Source: a virus
IMG/VR virus record: IMGVR_UViG_3300021959_000101
Span: 1-42,229 of that record
Direction: 5' to 3' (one strand)
DNA length: 42,229 bases
A program made the position numbers and the translations under genes. This document shows, piece after piece, positions 20,129 through 27,324 of this stretch (its first letter is position 1; each line of letters begins with the position of its first letter). A model generated the notes under the pieces. The model was not told where the DNA came from and did no database searches. It saw only the letters and a program-made list of their open reading frames with translations.

Positions 20129-20159
20129 GCTATAAATCTAAAGTGTTTTTGTTACGATG

Positions 20160-20360
20160 TCAAGAGTTATTTTCGTATTGATCAATTAAACCTTCTAAAT
20201 CCCATTCAGTATATTCTTTAATTAATTTTTTTAAATCTCCATCTACATAAGTTGCTCCACCTGTGCCATCATTGCATATTTCCACATCTTTAATATTGGT
20301 TTTGCATTGATAGCCAACTCCCTTGTTTGTTTCAAAATATCTAACACTTGTTACTTTCAT
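20160..20360 (-). CDS. Small acidic protein of unknown function
   Basis: 66 aa from MKVTSVRYFETNKGVGYQCK, beta-rich first half, helical acidic second half (KLIKEYTEWDLEGLIDQYEN). The ATG at 20360 has an AAAGGAATT ribosome site and an ATGA overlap with the upstream stop; the longer frame is rejected. Its own stop TGA sits in the -35 box of the next promoter. Confidence 0.7.
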   Translation of the reverse strand: MKVTSVRYFETNKGVGYQCKTNIKDVEICNDGTGGATYVDGDLKKLIKEYTEWDLEGLIDQYENNS

Positions 20361-20587
20361 AGTTTTAATTCCTTTGTGATTGTTATATCTAATACCCCCC
20401 AATTCATTTGAGTATCAACATTAAAGCCTAAATCAATTAGCTTGTCAACAATAGAATGTCTATGATTCCAAATATCTTTATCCCAACTATAATGGTCGCA
20501 AGTAGAGAAGCTTGATGAGCCTTTTTCAGCTACCCTTTCTACATGATACTCAATGTTTTTATTTAATTTTTCTTTTAACTCATTCAT
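20357..20587 (-). CDS. Small protein of unknown function
   Basis: 76 aa: a basic helix (MNELKEKLNKNIEYHVERVA), then CDHYSWDKDIWNHRHSIVDK and VDTQMNWGVLDITITKEL. Coupled by ATGA overlap to genes on both sides (20847-20160 operon). No family recognised. Confidence 0.7.
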   Translation of the reverse strand: MNELKEKLNKNIEYHVERVAEKGSSSFSTCDHYSWDKDIWNHRHSIVDKLIDLGFNVDTQMNWGVLDITITKELKL

Positions 20588-20847
20588 TTTATGTATTCCC
20601 TTTCTTGTAAATATTCTTTAAAATTAACTTTAAACTCACTTAGCCAATGTGGATCGACTGCACATTCTGCGAGTATTTCCCAAGGATCACCTAAATAGTT
20701 GTCAATGTCAACATCAAAATAGAATTTTATTTGATCTGCCAAGGACATATCTTTTATATATTGTTCGTATGTTGGTAATTCCATGATTACATTATCGTAA
20801 TATTCGCACTCATCTTCGTTTGTGCCATCGTATATTGGTTGTTTCAT
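20584..20847 (-). CDS. Small acidic protein of unknown function
   Basis: 87 aa from MKQPIYDGTNEDECEYYDNV, with an AEC.VDPHWLSEFKVNFKEY stretch. GAGGAAAT precedes the chosen ATG, which overlaps the upstream stop (ATGA). No family recognised. Confidence 0.7.
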   Translation of the reverse strand: MKQPIYDGTNEDECEYYDNVIMELPTYEQYIKDMSLADQIKFYFDVDIDNYLGDPWEILAECAVDPHWLSEFKVNFKEYLQEREYIK

Positions 20848-21053
20848 TTTATTTCCTCGCAACTAAAAACTCCTCTATCTCCATGAGTATGATCGCCTTG
20901 ATATTTAGTTAAATTATGATTGTAAAAAAGGTCTTGACAACCATGTTCATTAAGTAATTCTTCCGCAATTTCTTCTGCTTCATCTACATTTTTAGCCTCA
21001 ACTACAATGTATCCACCAATCTCTTCTGTTATTGATAATTTATATTTTTTCAT
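20844..21053 (-). CDS. DpnD/PcfM-like small protein
   Basis: 69 aa: YKLSITEEIGGYIVVEAKNV followed by DEAEEIAEELL. The signature 'strand - E/I-VEA-x-x-x-(D/E)EA-x-x-(I/A)-A' is that of DpnD/PcfM-type small proteins found on phages and plasmids; function unknown. Three further copies of the same pattern occur at 24630, 25446 and 25949. Promoter TTGACA, 17, TAGTTT with 6 bases to ATG. Confidence 0.65.
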   Translation of the reverse strand: MKKYKLSITEEIGGYIVVEAKNVDEAEEIAEELLNEHGCQDLFYNHNLTKYQGDHTHGDRGVFSCEEIK

Positions 21054-21162
21054 ATTGTTAAACTAGGTTAATTTGCATGATATGTCAAGCATAATCATTG
21101 TTTGTTGATTAAAAGTTTGTATTTAAGTGTGGAAACTATTATTCTGCATTTTTTATCATGCA

Positions 21163-21396
21163 TTATTGCAATCTACCCCCTGCATCTAATACATTGCGAA
21201 GACAACTAGATTGCCCTGCTCTCGCAGTAACCTTCTTAGCATACTCAAACGCACTAGGATCGCTGAATGTCTGCATGACCATAGTAGATTTGTCAAGATA
21301 AACATTAAGACCCTTCTTGGGGATCGAGTTTGCTATCTTCTCTGCATGAGAGATTGATTGTTCAATACTTGCTAGGAATGCTTCTGTCGTGTTCAT
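21163..21396 (-). CDS. Small helical protein of unknown function
   Basis: 77 aa with TEAFLASIEQSISHAEKIAN, KGLNVYLDKSTMVMQTFSDP and a basic, Cys-containing end. Promoter TTGACA, 17, TAGTAT, 6 bases to the ATG. A single-gene unit. No family recognised. Confidence 0.7.
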   Translation of the reverse strand: MNTTEAFLASIEQSISHAEKIANSIPKKGLNVYLDKSTMVMQTFSDPSAFEYAKKVTARAGQSSCLRNVLDAGGRLQ

Positions 21397-21433
21397 GGTA
21401 TAATACTAGATTGGTCTTTCTTGGTTGTCAATA

Positions 21434-21694
21434 CTATTTTACATATTTTTTAATTTCATTATTTTTTATATCCAATTCGCTCTCTATCTGTTCTGCGACA
21501 TTCTCGCTTACAGATATTTCGTGATCTTTTGATAGAGTATTTAATAACTGAACTAAATTTTTTCCTGTATTATCTCTACCTTCATTTCCCGCTAGAAATA
21601 AATTATCTTTATTCATTAAAATAAGATCATCTATTTTAATTAAGATATGATTTATGCTATCTGAACTGCCTCTTATTCCTAGTTGTATTTTCAT
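21434..21694 (-). CDS. Small protein of unknown function
   Basis: 86 aa, alternating strands and helices (MKIQLGIRGSSDSINHILIK, then LFLAGNEGRDNTGKNLVQLL). Last of a four-gene coupled operon (22251 to 21434); starts inside the stop of the 57-aa gene (TAATG). No family recognised. Confidence 0.7.
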   Translation of the reverse strand: MKIQLGIRGSSDSINHILIKIDDLILMNKDNLFLAGNEGRDNTGKNLVQLLNTLSKDHEISVSENVAEQIESELDIKNNEIKKYVK

Positions 21695-21867
21695 TATTTA
21701 TCCCCCCAAAATCCACAAACGCAAGGTTTATCTGAAACTTTGTCAAATAAACTAAATAATATTTTTTGATTATTAAATATTTTTTGTGCCAACGAATTTA
21801 TTTGATCGTCACTTAGTTGATCGTCTATTTCATAAAGAAAATTTTGTATTTCTGTTTCTGTTATCAT
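21694..21867 (-). CDS. Small acidic protein with C-terminal CxC (57 aa)
   Basis: Reads MITETEIQNFLYEIDDQLSD, then DQINSLAQKIFNNQKILFSL and ends SDKPCVCGFWGDK. The ending could hold a metal or disulfide. ATGA overlap with the gene upstream, TAATG with the gene downstream. A rightward frame over the same DNA is a shadow. Confidence 0.7.
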   Translation of the reverse strand: MITETEIQNFLYEIDDQLSDDQINSLAQKIFNNQKILFSLFDKVSDKPCVCGFWGDK

Positions 21868-22037
21868 AAGTATTTTATTTTAAAACCAAGATCAGTCAAG
21901 CATAAGAGATCAACCCTATCAAGGCTTTTTCTGCGGGTTAATAAATTAAGATTTTCGGCATGGTTAGAGACGACAACCCATAAACTATCTTTTCTGTTCT
22001 TGTATTTTTTTTCTTTAACTATAATTTCAGTTTGCAT
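21864..22037 (-). CDS. Small basic protein (57 aa)
   Basis: Reads MQTEIIVKEKKYKNRKDSLW, then VVVSNHAENLNLLTRRKSLD and RVDLLCLTDLGFKIKYL. Beta-strand then helix with many Lys/Arg. Its start overlaps the 3' end of the 74-aa gene by 11 bases. No family recognised. Confidence 0.7.
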   Translation of the reverse strand: MQTEIIVKEKKYKNRKDSLWVVVSNHAENLNLLTRRKSLDRVDLLCLTDLGFKIKYL

Positions 22038-22251
22038 AATATAAACATTGTTGAATGTACTTGTCTAAGTCTTTTACTTGCTTCTTGGCTTTCAATGGTA
22101 ATCTCCGACCAAGGTAATGATTGACTTTATTTTTAAATGAAATTATATCTCGTAATTGATTGGTCGAAAACCTGCTTTGATGCAAATCAACCAAATCCTC
22201 AAGATCAAATAACATTTCATAAACTGCATTTGCTTCGGCTTGATACTTCAT
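22027..22251 (-). CDS. Small helical protein of unknown function
   Basis: 74 aa, helical throughout (ANAVYEMLFDLEDLVDLHQS, KAKKQVKDLDKYIQQCLYYA). First gene of the operon 22251-21434; promoter TTGACA, 17, CATAAT, 7 bases to ATG. No family recognised. Confidence 0.7.
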   Translation of the reverse strand: MKYQAEANAVYEMLFDLEDLVDLHQSRFSTNQLRDIISFKNKVNHYLGRRLPLKAKKQVKDLDKYIQQCLYYAN

Positions 22252-22289
22252 AACTATAATTATGATGAAGTTCTACCAACTTGTCAACA

Positions 22290-22592
22290 CTATTTTTTGA
22301 AAAGTTTTTGTTTAACCTCTTCAAGCAACGCAACATCTCTTGCTTCTTCGATGTAATCATATTCCTTGAGAATTAGTTCGTATTTAAAGAGCATTGCATC
22401 TAATTTCTCTTGCATTAGTTTTGTTGCATCTGCAAAACCTGCATCGTAATCGTCCATTATTATTTTATTGTTTGATGACATTTTATTCTTGTTTGGGTTA
22501 TCGTCCTGCTTGACAACTATAATGGCGGATATAAATGCAAATATTAAATTGATTAAATATAAAGTGAGTAAAAAATAAACTAATGCAGACAT
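22290..22592 (-). CDS. Small membrane protein with cytoplasmic helix
   Basis: 100 aa. One N-terminal hydrophobic stretch (about residues 3-27, LVYFLLTLYLINLIFAFISA), then a charged helical domain ending EEVKQKLFKK. Topology with a cytoplasmic C-terminus is likely. It starts 12 bases after the 76-aa gene and is probably cotranscribed. A role at the host membrane is possible; no family recognised. Confidence 0.7.
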   Translation of the reverse strand: MSALVYFLLTLYLINLIFAFISAIIVVKQDDNPNKNKMSSNNKIIMDDYDAGFADATKLMQEKLDAMLFKYELILKEYDYIEEARDVALLEEVKQKLFKK

Positions 22593-22604
22593 AATAATGT
22601 CTTA

Positions 22605-22835
22605 CTAAAGTTTCTTAAATTTATTTTGAAATAAGCGAAATTTGTCAATATTTTTATTTTCAAGTAAGCTATCATAAACAAAATTTAATTCAAGTAAAAT
22701 TTCATTAAGCTTATTGATGTGAAATTCATCTATATCACAATATTCTTTTAGTGTCTCAAAGCCAATCAGTTGGTCTTGAATCTGTCTACACGCTAAATGT
22801 AATTTATTTTTAAGCTCCTCTTCTCGCTCTTCCAT
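22605..22835 (-). CDS. Coiled-coil protein of unknown function
   Basis: 76 aa, charged single-helix character (MEEREEELKNKLHLACRQIQ). No clear TTGACA promoter upstream; it may be read from further back. No family recognised. Confidence 0.65.
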   Translation of the reverse strand: MEEREEELKNKLHLACRQIQDQLIGFETLKEYCDIDEFHINKLNEILLELNFVYDSLLENKNIDKFRLFQNKFKKL

Positions 22836-22865
22836 ATATATAATTACACATATAATTTTATATAA

Positions 22866-22961
22866 TTATTCTCCACTCATCACAAAAAAGAGAAAAAGTA
22901 AAACGAAAACGCATCCTGTTACTATATTTAAAACATAAAAAATTTCGGGTAAATTAGTCAT
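22866..22961 (-). CDS. 31-residue membrane micropeptide
   Basis: MTNLPEIFYVLNIVTGCVFV then LLFLFFVMSGE: a single transmembrane segment. Its ATG overlaps the stop of the 199-aa gene (ATGA), so it should be translated with it. Confidence 0.6.
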   Translation of the reverse strand: MTNLPEIFYVLNIVTGCVFVLLFLFFVMSGE

Positions 22962-23557
22962 GCTACCAATAAATCTTCTTCAACTAATCCACCATTTTTT
23001 ACAGGAACGACAACATCAACAAGAAAATCTCTGATCATTTCTGTTATTTGAATCATCTCATGGAATTCATCAAAATCCATAGCATTAGCATCACCCTGTC
23101 CACCATAACACATACGATAACCTTCTCGCAATGGTGCAGTTTTGCCTGTGCTTGTCTTGACCCAATTACCTGTTTGAGGGCATCTATCCCATGTAAAATT
23201 ATTATGAAAAGAATTAAGGTAAACTAATACATCGAGATTACCTTTTAAGTTGCCAACGCTATCTTTTCTCTCTGTACAATCAATAAAGTCAATATTAGCA
23301 GATGGAAAATCATCTTTTACATCTTTTAATTGAACCATAACACCTTTGTAGTTTTCTTTGGTATAATATGTATAAACTCCATTAACTTTTTTACAACCTG
23401 TCATCTCGCACATTTTTCGATCACGATCACCTTTACTCTTCCATGATAAGATATGTTCAGAAGGCAAAACTTTTTTGACTAATTGATTGCTTTTGAAGAT
23501 GACATTTTCGGGCGACCATGTTTTCCAACGGACATTTGTATTTGTAAAATAATTCAT
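22958..23557 (-). CDS. Protein of unknown function (199 aa)
   Basis: Mixed alpha/beta, with MCEMTGCKKVNGVYTYYTKE, NLDVLVYLNSFHNNFTWDRC and a C-terminal MIQITEMIRDFLVDVVVPVK. Several cysteines. It has a leader with AAAGGA before the ATG and the promoter TTGACA, 17, AGTATT, the same design as rIIA and rIIB. No family recognised. Confidence 0.75.
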   Translation of the reverse strand: MNYFTNTNVRWKTWSPENVIFKSNQLVKKVLPSEHILSWKSKGDRDRKMCEMTGCKKVNGVYTYYTKENYKGVMVQLKDVKDDFPSANIDFIDCTERKDSVGNLKGNLDVLVYLNSFHNNFTWDRCPQTGNWVKTSTGKTAPLREGYRMCYGGQGDANAMDFDEFHEMIQITEMIRDFLVDVVVPVKNGGLVEEDLLVA

Positions 23558-23603
23558 TTTTATTCCTTTGTTAATTGTTAATTAATTAATACTGACAGGT
23601 TTG

Positions 23604-23780
23604 TTAATCTTTGTCAAGGTTTAATTCTTCGGGTAAAGTAAAATTTTGAAAATGATGCCCGAAAGTTCGATAGAATTTACCGACCATCTCTACTGCGTCA
23701 AGCACCTCTTGGTTATTTTCTCCCAAAGCTGAAGACTCCGCTTCATTTAAGACTAATTCAATTGCTTTTTTAAAATTCAT
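23604..23780 (-). CDS. Small protein of unknown function (58 aa)
   Basis: From MNFKKAIELVLNEAESSALG, helical, ending HFQNFTLPEELNLDKD. The ATG at 23780 follows the upstream stop by one base; a longer frame is possible but less likely. No family recognised. Confidence 0.65.
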   Translation of the reverse strand: MNFKKAIELVLNEAESSALGENNQEVLDAVEMVGKFYRTFGHHFQNFTLPEELNLDKD

Positions 23781-23781
23781 A

Positions 23782-24006
23782 TTATAAAGTATCAAGTAAA
23801 ATTACATCACACATCCATATAAGAAAGTTTCTGATTTCATAATTAAATCTTTTCTCGTCATATTTAAACAATTCTTCGTATTCTAAAAGCAAATTGTATC
23901 TATCGTCAATTTCACTCGCACATTCTTTCGATAAATCATCTATTGAATTAGATATTAGACGATCTATGAGTTTAAATCCATATATTATTTCTCTTGTATA
24001 GTTCAT
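23782..24006 (-). CDS. Small acidic helical protein
   Basis: 74 aa (REIIYGFKLIDRLISNSIDD, YEELFKYDEKRFNYEIRNFL). Promoter TTGACA, 17, TATTGT, 6 bases to ATG. No family recognised. Confidence 0.7.
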   Translation of the reverse strand: MNYTREIIYGFKLIDRLISNSIDDLSKECASEIDDRYNLLLEYEELFKYDEKRFNYEIRNFLIWMCDVILLDTL

Positions 24007-24030
24007 GATAAAACAATAGTGGCAATTGGA

Positions 24031-24231
24031 TTATTTGTCAACCCCAAAAATTTGATTCCATTCATCTTTTATTTCAATGTCGGGAATTTCATTTAAACCT
24101 TGAAAGCCATCCAATAGCATCTCTATGATTTGACCAACATTCATGTTCATTGCCTCTTGTTCGGCAAGATCATATCGCATTTCATCAATAGTAGGATTGC
24201 CTTCTCTTAGTTCTCTTTGTGTGGTTCTCAT
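24031..24231 (-). CDS. Small acidic protein of unknown function
   Basis: 66 aa, helical (RYDLAEQEAMNMNVGQIIEM), ending DEWNQIFGVDK. It is the last gene of the chain 25039-24031, and its stop comes just before the promoter of the next unit. No family recognised. Confidence 0.7.
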   Translation of the reverse strand: MRTTQRELREGNPTIDEMRYDLAEQEAMNMNVGQIIEMLLDGFQGLNEIPDIEIKDEWNQIFGVDK

Positions 24232-24236
24232 ATTTA

Positions 24237-24440
24237 TTATCCTTCGTTTTGTGTTCCAACTACGAGTAGCTTAATATCTTTTCCTGTGTCTGTCAAGTGA
24301 AAAACATCGAGTACGACTTGATAAACTTCACCATCTTCGGGTTGAATGGAAATCCAAGCACAATTCTGACCTTCATCAGAATTAACTACATCCCATTCGT
24401 GTTCAAGTAATCTAGCTTTTTGATATTTAGTTAATTTCAT
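24237..24440 (-). CDS. Small beta-rich protein of unknown function
   Basis: 67 aa: a basic start (MKLTKYQKARLLEHEWDVVN), then strands (CAWISIQPEDGEVYQVVLDV, KDIKLLVVGTQ). ATGA overlap with the upstream gene; five bases to the next. No family recognised. Confidence 0.7.
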   Translation of the reverse strand: MKLTKYQKARLLEHEWDVVNSDEGQNCAWISIQPEDGEVYQVVLDVFHLTDTGKDIKLLVVGTQNEG

Positions 24441-24664
24441 AATTTTTCTAATAATTCTAATTGTCTATATAATTTATCTAATGAGTTTTCTAAATGTATA
24501 ATATACTCTTCCTCATCGGGAGCATTGCGACAATACCATTCAAGCTCTTCCTCTAATTCATCAATAAAATTATGAGTATCTTTTAATTCTTGAATTGATT
24601 CTGCTTCTAATTTTAATCCACTTAATGCTTTATTGTTCATCGAGTTTTTGCCAATCAACTTCAT
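24437..24664 (-). CDS. Small acidic helical protein
   Basis: 75 aa, or 67 aa if translation begins at the second ATG (24640, MNNKALSGLKLEAESIQELK). The longer version overlaps the upstream gene by 35 bases. The body is a charged helix, EELEWYCRNAPDEEEYIIHL. No family recognised. Confidence 0.65.
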   Translation of the reverse strand: MKLIGKNSMNNKALSGLKLEAESIQELKDTHNFIDELEEELEWYCRNAPDEEEYIIHLENSLDKLYRQLELLEKL

Positions 24665-24854
24665 TTGCTTTTATTTTCCATGCAATTTCTCCATTTGTAG
24701 GATCAGTATACTCAATATTAAAATCGCAATCGTCAAGAGTTTTGTGTGAATCATAACCTCTCACGATTTCTTCTGCTTCATCTCGATTTTCCGCCTCGAC
24801 ATAAAAGCAATTAATTATTTTAATTCCAACGCAATATTCTCTTTTCTTACTCAT
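24630..24854 (-). CDS. DpnD/PcfM-like small protein, second copy
   Basis: 74 aa: YCVGIKIINCFYVEAENRDE then AEEIVRGYDSH. Shares the strand - YVEAENRDEAEEI pattern with the 69-aa gene at 20844. ATGA overlap with the 62-aa gene upstream. Function unknown. Confidence 0.65.
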   Translation of the reverse strand: MSKKREYCVGIKIINCFYVEAENRDEAEEIVRGYDSHKTLDDCDFNIEYTDPTNGEIAWKIKANEVDWQKLDEQ

Positions 24855-25039
24855 GCTTTTTTATTTTTGTAATAGTCTTGATCTAGTAAATCGTCTAATA
24901 AATGTACAATGCCCCAACCTAATTCTCTATCTAGCGGGACAGGCTCTTCTTCCATTTCTTGTGGAGGTTTGGAGTCATGCCACAAGATTGCGAGTAAATG
25001 ATCTCTTTGTCGTTCTAATAATTGATAATCAATGTTCAT
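24851..25039 (-). CDS. Small acidic protein of unknown function
   Basis: 62 aa: YQLLERQRDHLLAILWHDSK, then LDRELGWGIVHLLDDLLDQD and a basic tail. Begins three bases after the 119-aa gene, no separate promoter. No family recognised. Confidence 0.7.
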   Translation of the reverse strand: MNIDYQLLERQRDHLLAILWHDSKPPQEMEEEPVPLDRELGWGIVHLLDDLLDQDYYKNKKA

Positions 25040-25042
25040 TTT

Positions 25043-25402
25043 TTACTCCTTTAATTTTTGCCTATATTCTTCTGCTAGATCAGAACCCCATTCATCGACT
25101 GATTCATCAGATAAATCACAAGCAATTTCTATATTAGTGAGATTATGAATAGCTTCGTCAGCATAAACGCTTCCATCTTTATTGAGACTTGGTTGCTTGA
25201 ACCATTTGCGACACTTTTTGTAAGACGAAATATGCCTATCAATAATTTCTATATCATCTTTGATGCAAGCCAAGCGATGTCTAAGCTGAAGATTTTCTAA
25301 CATTAATCTTTCTAAATTATCTTTATGTACTTCTCTCTCTGCAAGAGTAAGCTTTACTGAATCTTCGTAAGTTGGGTAATCGTCTCCTGTAATTTTTTTC
25401 AT
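25043..25402 (-). CDS. Protein of unknown function, partly coiled coil
   Basis: 119 aa, charged helix (LAEREVHKDNLERLMLENLQ, RLACIKDDIEIIDRHISSYK), then SDESVDEWGSDLAEEYRQKL. Promoter TTGACA, 17, TAGAGT, 6 bases to ATG; heads the operon that runs down to 24031. No family recognised. Confidence 0.7.
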   Translation of the reverse strand: MKKITGDDYPTYEDSVKLTLAEREVHKDNLERLMLENLQLRHRLACIKDDIEIIDRHISSYKKCRKWFKQPSLNKDGSVYADEAIHNLTNIEIACDLSDESVDEWGSDLAEEYRQKLKE

Positions 25403-25445
25403 ATTTGTACTCTAGTTTAATTTTTAGTTGTTGTCAATTCTTTTT

Positions 25446-25655
25446 TTACATTTCGTAAGTTTGCTCTAACTCTGCATTCTCGTAGTCTTCGCTTGTCATT
25501 TCGCATTGATCACCATATATCTCAATGCCCCCATGCTCCACTAGTATTTCTCTAGCTTCCTTTTCGGTTTCGGCTTGGATTTCGTAGATATACGCAGTAG
25601 GTACAGAAAATACAAAATACTTTTCTTTTTTAGCTTTGTTTGTAACTTCAATCAC
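25446..25655 (-). CDS. DpnD/PcfM-like small protein, third copy (GTG start)
   Basis: 69 aa: EKYFVFSVPTAYIYEIQAET then EKEAREILVEHGG, matching the 'strand - xIxAxxxxEAxxI' pattern of the copies at 20844, 24630 and 25949. The start codon is GTG in a GTGA overlap with the upstream stop (25652-25655). Function unknown. Confidence 0.6.
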   Translation of the reverse strand: MIEVTNKAKKEKYFVFSVPTAYIYEIQAETEKEAREILVEHGGIEIYGDQCEMTSEDYENAELEQTYEM

Positions 25656-25939
25656 TTTAACTTTTCCCCATGTTCATTTATTTCGCCTCGAATAAAAGCG
25701 CCAAAATCATCATTGCTTAAATGAGATGTATTCACACCAACTGATCCAAATCGCAAATTCATATTTAATGCGTCTGATCTTTTATTTAATAAAGCATTTA
25801 GCTCATCATTTAAATTAAATAATTTTTCTGCAATTTTCTTGGCGGGTGGATATTCGTAAATCTCACCTATGCGAGTATTAAGCGCGCTCTCTACTTCATG
25901 TAATTCTCTTAGTTGTAATATTTCTGTATTTCTATTCAT
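25652..25939 (-). CDS. Small helical protein of unknown function
   Basis: 95 aa. Helices (LQLRELHEVESALNTRIGEI, KIAEKLFNLNDELNALLNKR), then a C-terminal SNDDFGAFIRGEINEHGEKL. Nine bases downstream of the 72-aa gene. No family recognised. Confidence 0.7.
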   Translation of the reverse strand: MNRNTEILQLRELHEVESALNTRIGEIYEYPPAKKIAEKLFNLNDELNALLNKRSDALNMNLRFGSVGVNTSHLSNDDFGAFIRGEINEHGEKLK

Positions 25940-25948
25940 ATCTTTACC

Positions 25949-26167
25949 TTATAGGTCTTGGTTTAACTTGTCAAGCTCCGAATCATCTTTAGGTTTTTCT
26001 TGCTCTTCCACGAAACTAACTTCAGCATTTTGCCTCCACGCTTTACTAATCTCCGAATCAGCATCTAGTTCAAGGAACGCTTTATTTTGAGCATCTTCGG
26101 GCGAATCTGCTTCAACCTCAAAAGTGCGATATGTCGTACTTGCCATTTCTACTTCGTATGTTTTCAT
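25949..26167 (-). CDS. DpnD/PcfM-like small protein, fourth copy
   Basis: 72 aa: KTYEVEMASTTYRTFEVEAD then SPEDAQNKAFLELDADSE, with an acidic tail. Same two-strand plus 'VEADSPEDAQNKA' layout as the other three copies. Promoter TTGACA, 17, TAGGAT, 6 bases to ATG; heads the operon 26167-25446. Confidence 0.65.
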   Translation of the reverse strand: MKTYEVEMASTTYRTFEVEADSPEDAQNKAFLELDADSEISKAWRQNAEVSFVEEQEKPKDDSELDKLNQDL

Positions 26168-26205
26168 GTTATAATCCTAATTTAGTTTTTTGTTATTGTC
26201 AAGTA

Positions 26206-26457
26206 TTAATAGATATAAATTGGAGTGTATTCACCGACATACGCTCCATCAATATTAAAATAAAAATATTCTTGAGCTTCTTCCACGCTCATATTGTCTC
26301 TTTCTGTGAGAGTCTCAAGAATAGAATCAACAGAGTATACAACTCTACCTTTAGTATCATGACCAAGAATAGAATCATCAAACCCATCGGCAAACATTGC
26401 TTCGGGATTCATTTCTTTAATTTCTTCAAGCAACTCTTTTCTTCTGTTTTCGTTCAT
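26206..26457 (-). CDS. Conserved phage/bacterial protein (GAYVGEYTP family)
   Basis: 83 aa: EEIKEMNPEAMFADGFDDSI, a middle DSILETLTERDNMSVEEAQE and the ending YFYFNIDGAYVGEYTPIYIY. I recall a common conserved hypothetical family with 'NPDALFADGFDDALIG' and 'EFNVIGAYVGEYTP'; no function has been assigned. Promoter TTGACA, 17, CATACT, 6-7 bases to ATG. Confidence 0.8.
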   Translation of the reverse strand: MNENRRKELLEEIKEMNPEAMFADGFDDSILGHDTKGRVVYSVDSILETLTERDNMSVEEAQEYFYFNIDGAYVGEYTPIYIY

Positions 26458-26488
26458 GATTTAAGTATGAACCAATAAAGGTGATATG

Positions 26489-26584
26489 TCAAGACTTTTT
26501 TTTCTGCTTATGGATTTTTGTTTCTGCTCGCAACTTGTGAAGGTCTTCTATAATCTTCAAGCCTTTATAGTTTAAGCAGATCAT
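26489..26584 (-). CDS. 31-residue basic peptide
   Basis: MICLNYKGLKIIEDLHKLRA then ETKIHKQKKKS. ATGA overlap with the stop of the 67-aa gene, and its own TGA falls inside the -35 box TTGACA (26487-26492) of the next gene. Coupling on one side and a promoter on the other fit a real small gene. Function unknown. Confidence 0.5.
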   Translation of the reverse strand: MICLNYKGLKIIEDLHKLRAETKIHKQKKKS

Positions 26585-26784
26585 TGATGGCAGTTGCCCC
26601 CACAACAATCATCAGTACCTTTATCCTCGCAAATTTGCTCCAACGAATCAATACTTAAATTAACATTATTTTTTATTAAATTAAGTTCTATCTCTGACGC
26701 AATTATTTCTCTTGCCGAATCTGATTCTAGGTTTACTTGTAAGTCAGCAAAATTTTTTAAAACTTTAATTATTATTTCTTTCAT
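26581..26784 (-). CDS. Small acidic protein with a Cys/His C-terminal tag
   Basis: 67 aa: helical body, then C51 and the ending DDCCGGNCHQ. Three cysteines and a histidine within eight residues would suit metal binding or a redox site. No family recognised. It lies four bases from the micropeptide upstream and overlaps the 31-aa gene downstream. Confidence 0.65.
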   Translation of the reverse strand: MKEIIIKVLKNFADLQVNLESDSAREIIASEIELNLIKNNVNLSIDSLEQICEDKGTDDCCGGNCHQ

Positions 26785-26787
26785 TAT

Positions 26788-26904
26788 TTAATCTTTTCCT
26801 GTTAATATATACACTACTAATAAATACATAATGATCATGAAAGCTCCAATACAAGCGAAGAGTTCGTATATTTGTTTTAATTTATGTTTTAACTTTTTTA
26901 GCAT
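26788..26904 (-). CDS. 38-residue membrane micropeptide
   Basis: MLKKLKHKLKQIYELFACIG then AFMIIMYLLVVYILTGKD: a basic amphipathic N-terminus and one transmembrane segment. Its ATG lies inside the 3' end of the 93-aa gene (23-base overlap in another frame). Such a basic-then-hydrophobic layout is found in holin-like and toxin-like micropeptides, but this is only a resemblance. Confidence 0.55.
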   Translation of the reverse strand: MLKKLKHKLKQIYELFACIGAFMIIMYLLVVYILTGKD

Positions 26905-27163
26905 ACTCTATATTTGATTGATACATCTCTTGTTGCCTCTTTAGCTCGTTGGTATCTTGTTTTAATAAGCGAATACCTTTATCTTCTGTCATCTTACCAT
27001 CAAGAATTTCTCTTACAATTAACTCTATGTTACGAGTTGTAATACGATACGGATGACTTCTGCAAAGGAACTTATAAAAGCGACCACTAATTTTTCCATT
27101 CTTTAGTTTTTTGTGCAAGAACCTTCTGTAATTGCAGTTTTTAGTATTATGTATTGTTTTCAT
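26882..27163 (-). CDS. Small very basic protein
   Basis: 93 aa, rich in Lys/Arg (NTKNCNYRRFLHKKLKNGKI, SGRFYKFLCRSHPYRITTRN), then a helical GKMTEDKGIRLLKQDTNELK. RNA or DNA binding is plausible. ATGA overlap with the 54-aa gene upstream. No family recognised. Confidence 0.7.
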   Translation of the reverse strand: MKTIHNTKNCNYRRFLHKKLKNGKISGRFYKFLCRSHPYRITTRNIELIVREILDGKMTEDKGIRLLKQDTNELKRQQEMYQSNIEYAKKVKT

Positions 27164-27324
27164 AATTTAACATATCTTTTATTTTCACCATTTAATGTAA
27201 GCAACTTATTTAAATCATAAGCCTCATCTTTTGTTAAGATAATTGTTTTATTTGTTGGGATTCTTTCGTGACCATGTGGGCGATTCCAATCAATAATAAT
27301 GTATTCACTTTTTTCTTGATTCAT
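27160..27324 (-). CDS. Small protein of unknown function (54 aa)
   Basis: Reads MNQEKSEYIIIDWNRPHGHE, then RIPTNKTIILTKDEAYDLNK and LLTLNGENKRYVKL. Starts within the last 20 bases of thyX in another frame and overlaps the next gene (ATGA). No family recognised. Confidence 0.7.
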   Translation of the reverse strand: MNQEKSEYIIIDWNRPHGHERIPTNKTIILTKDEAYDLNKLLTLNGENKRYVKL

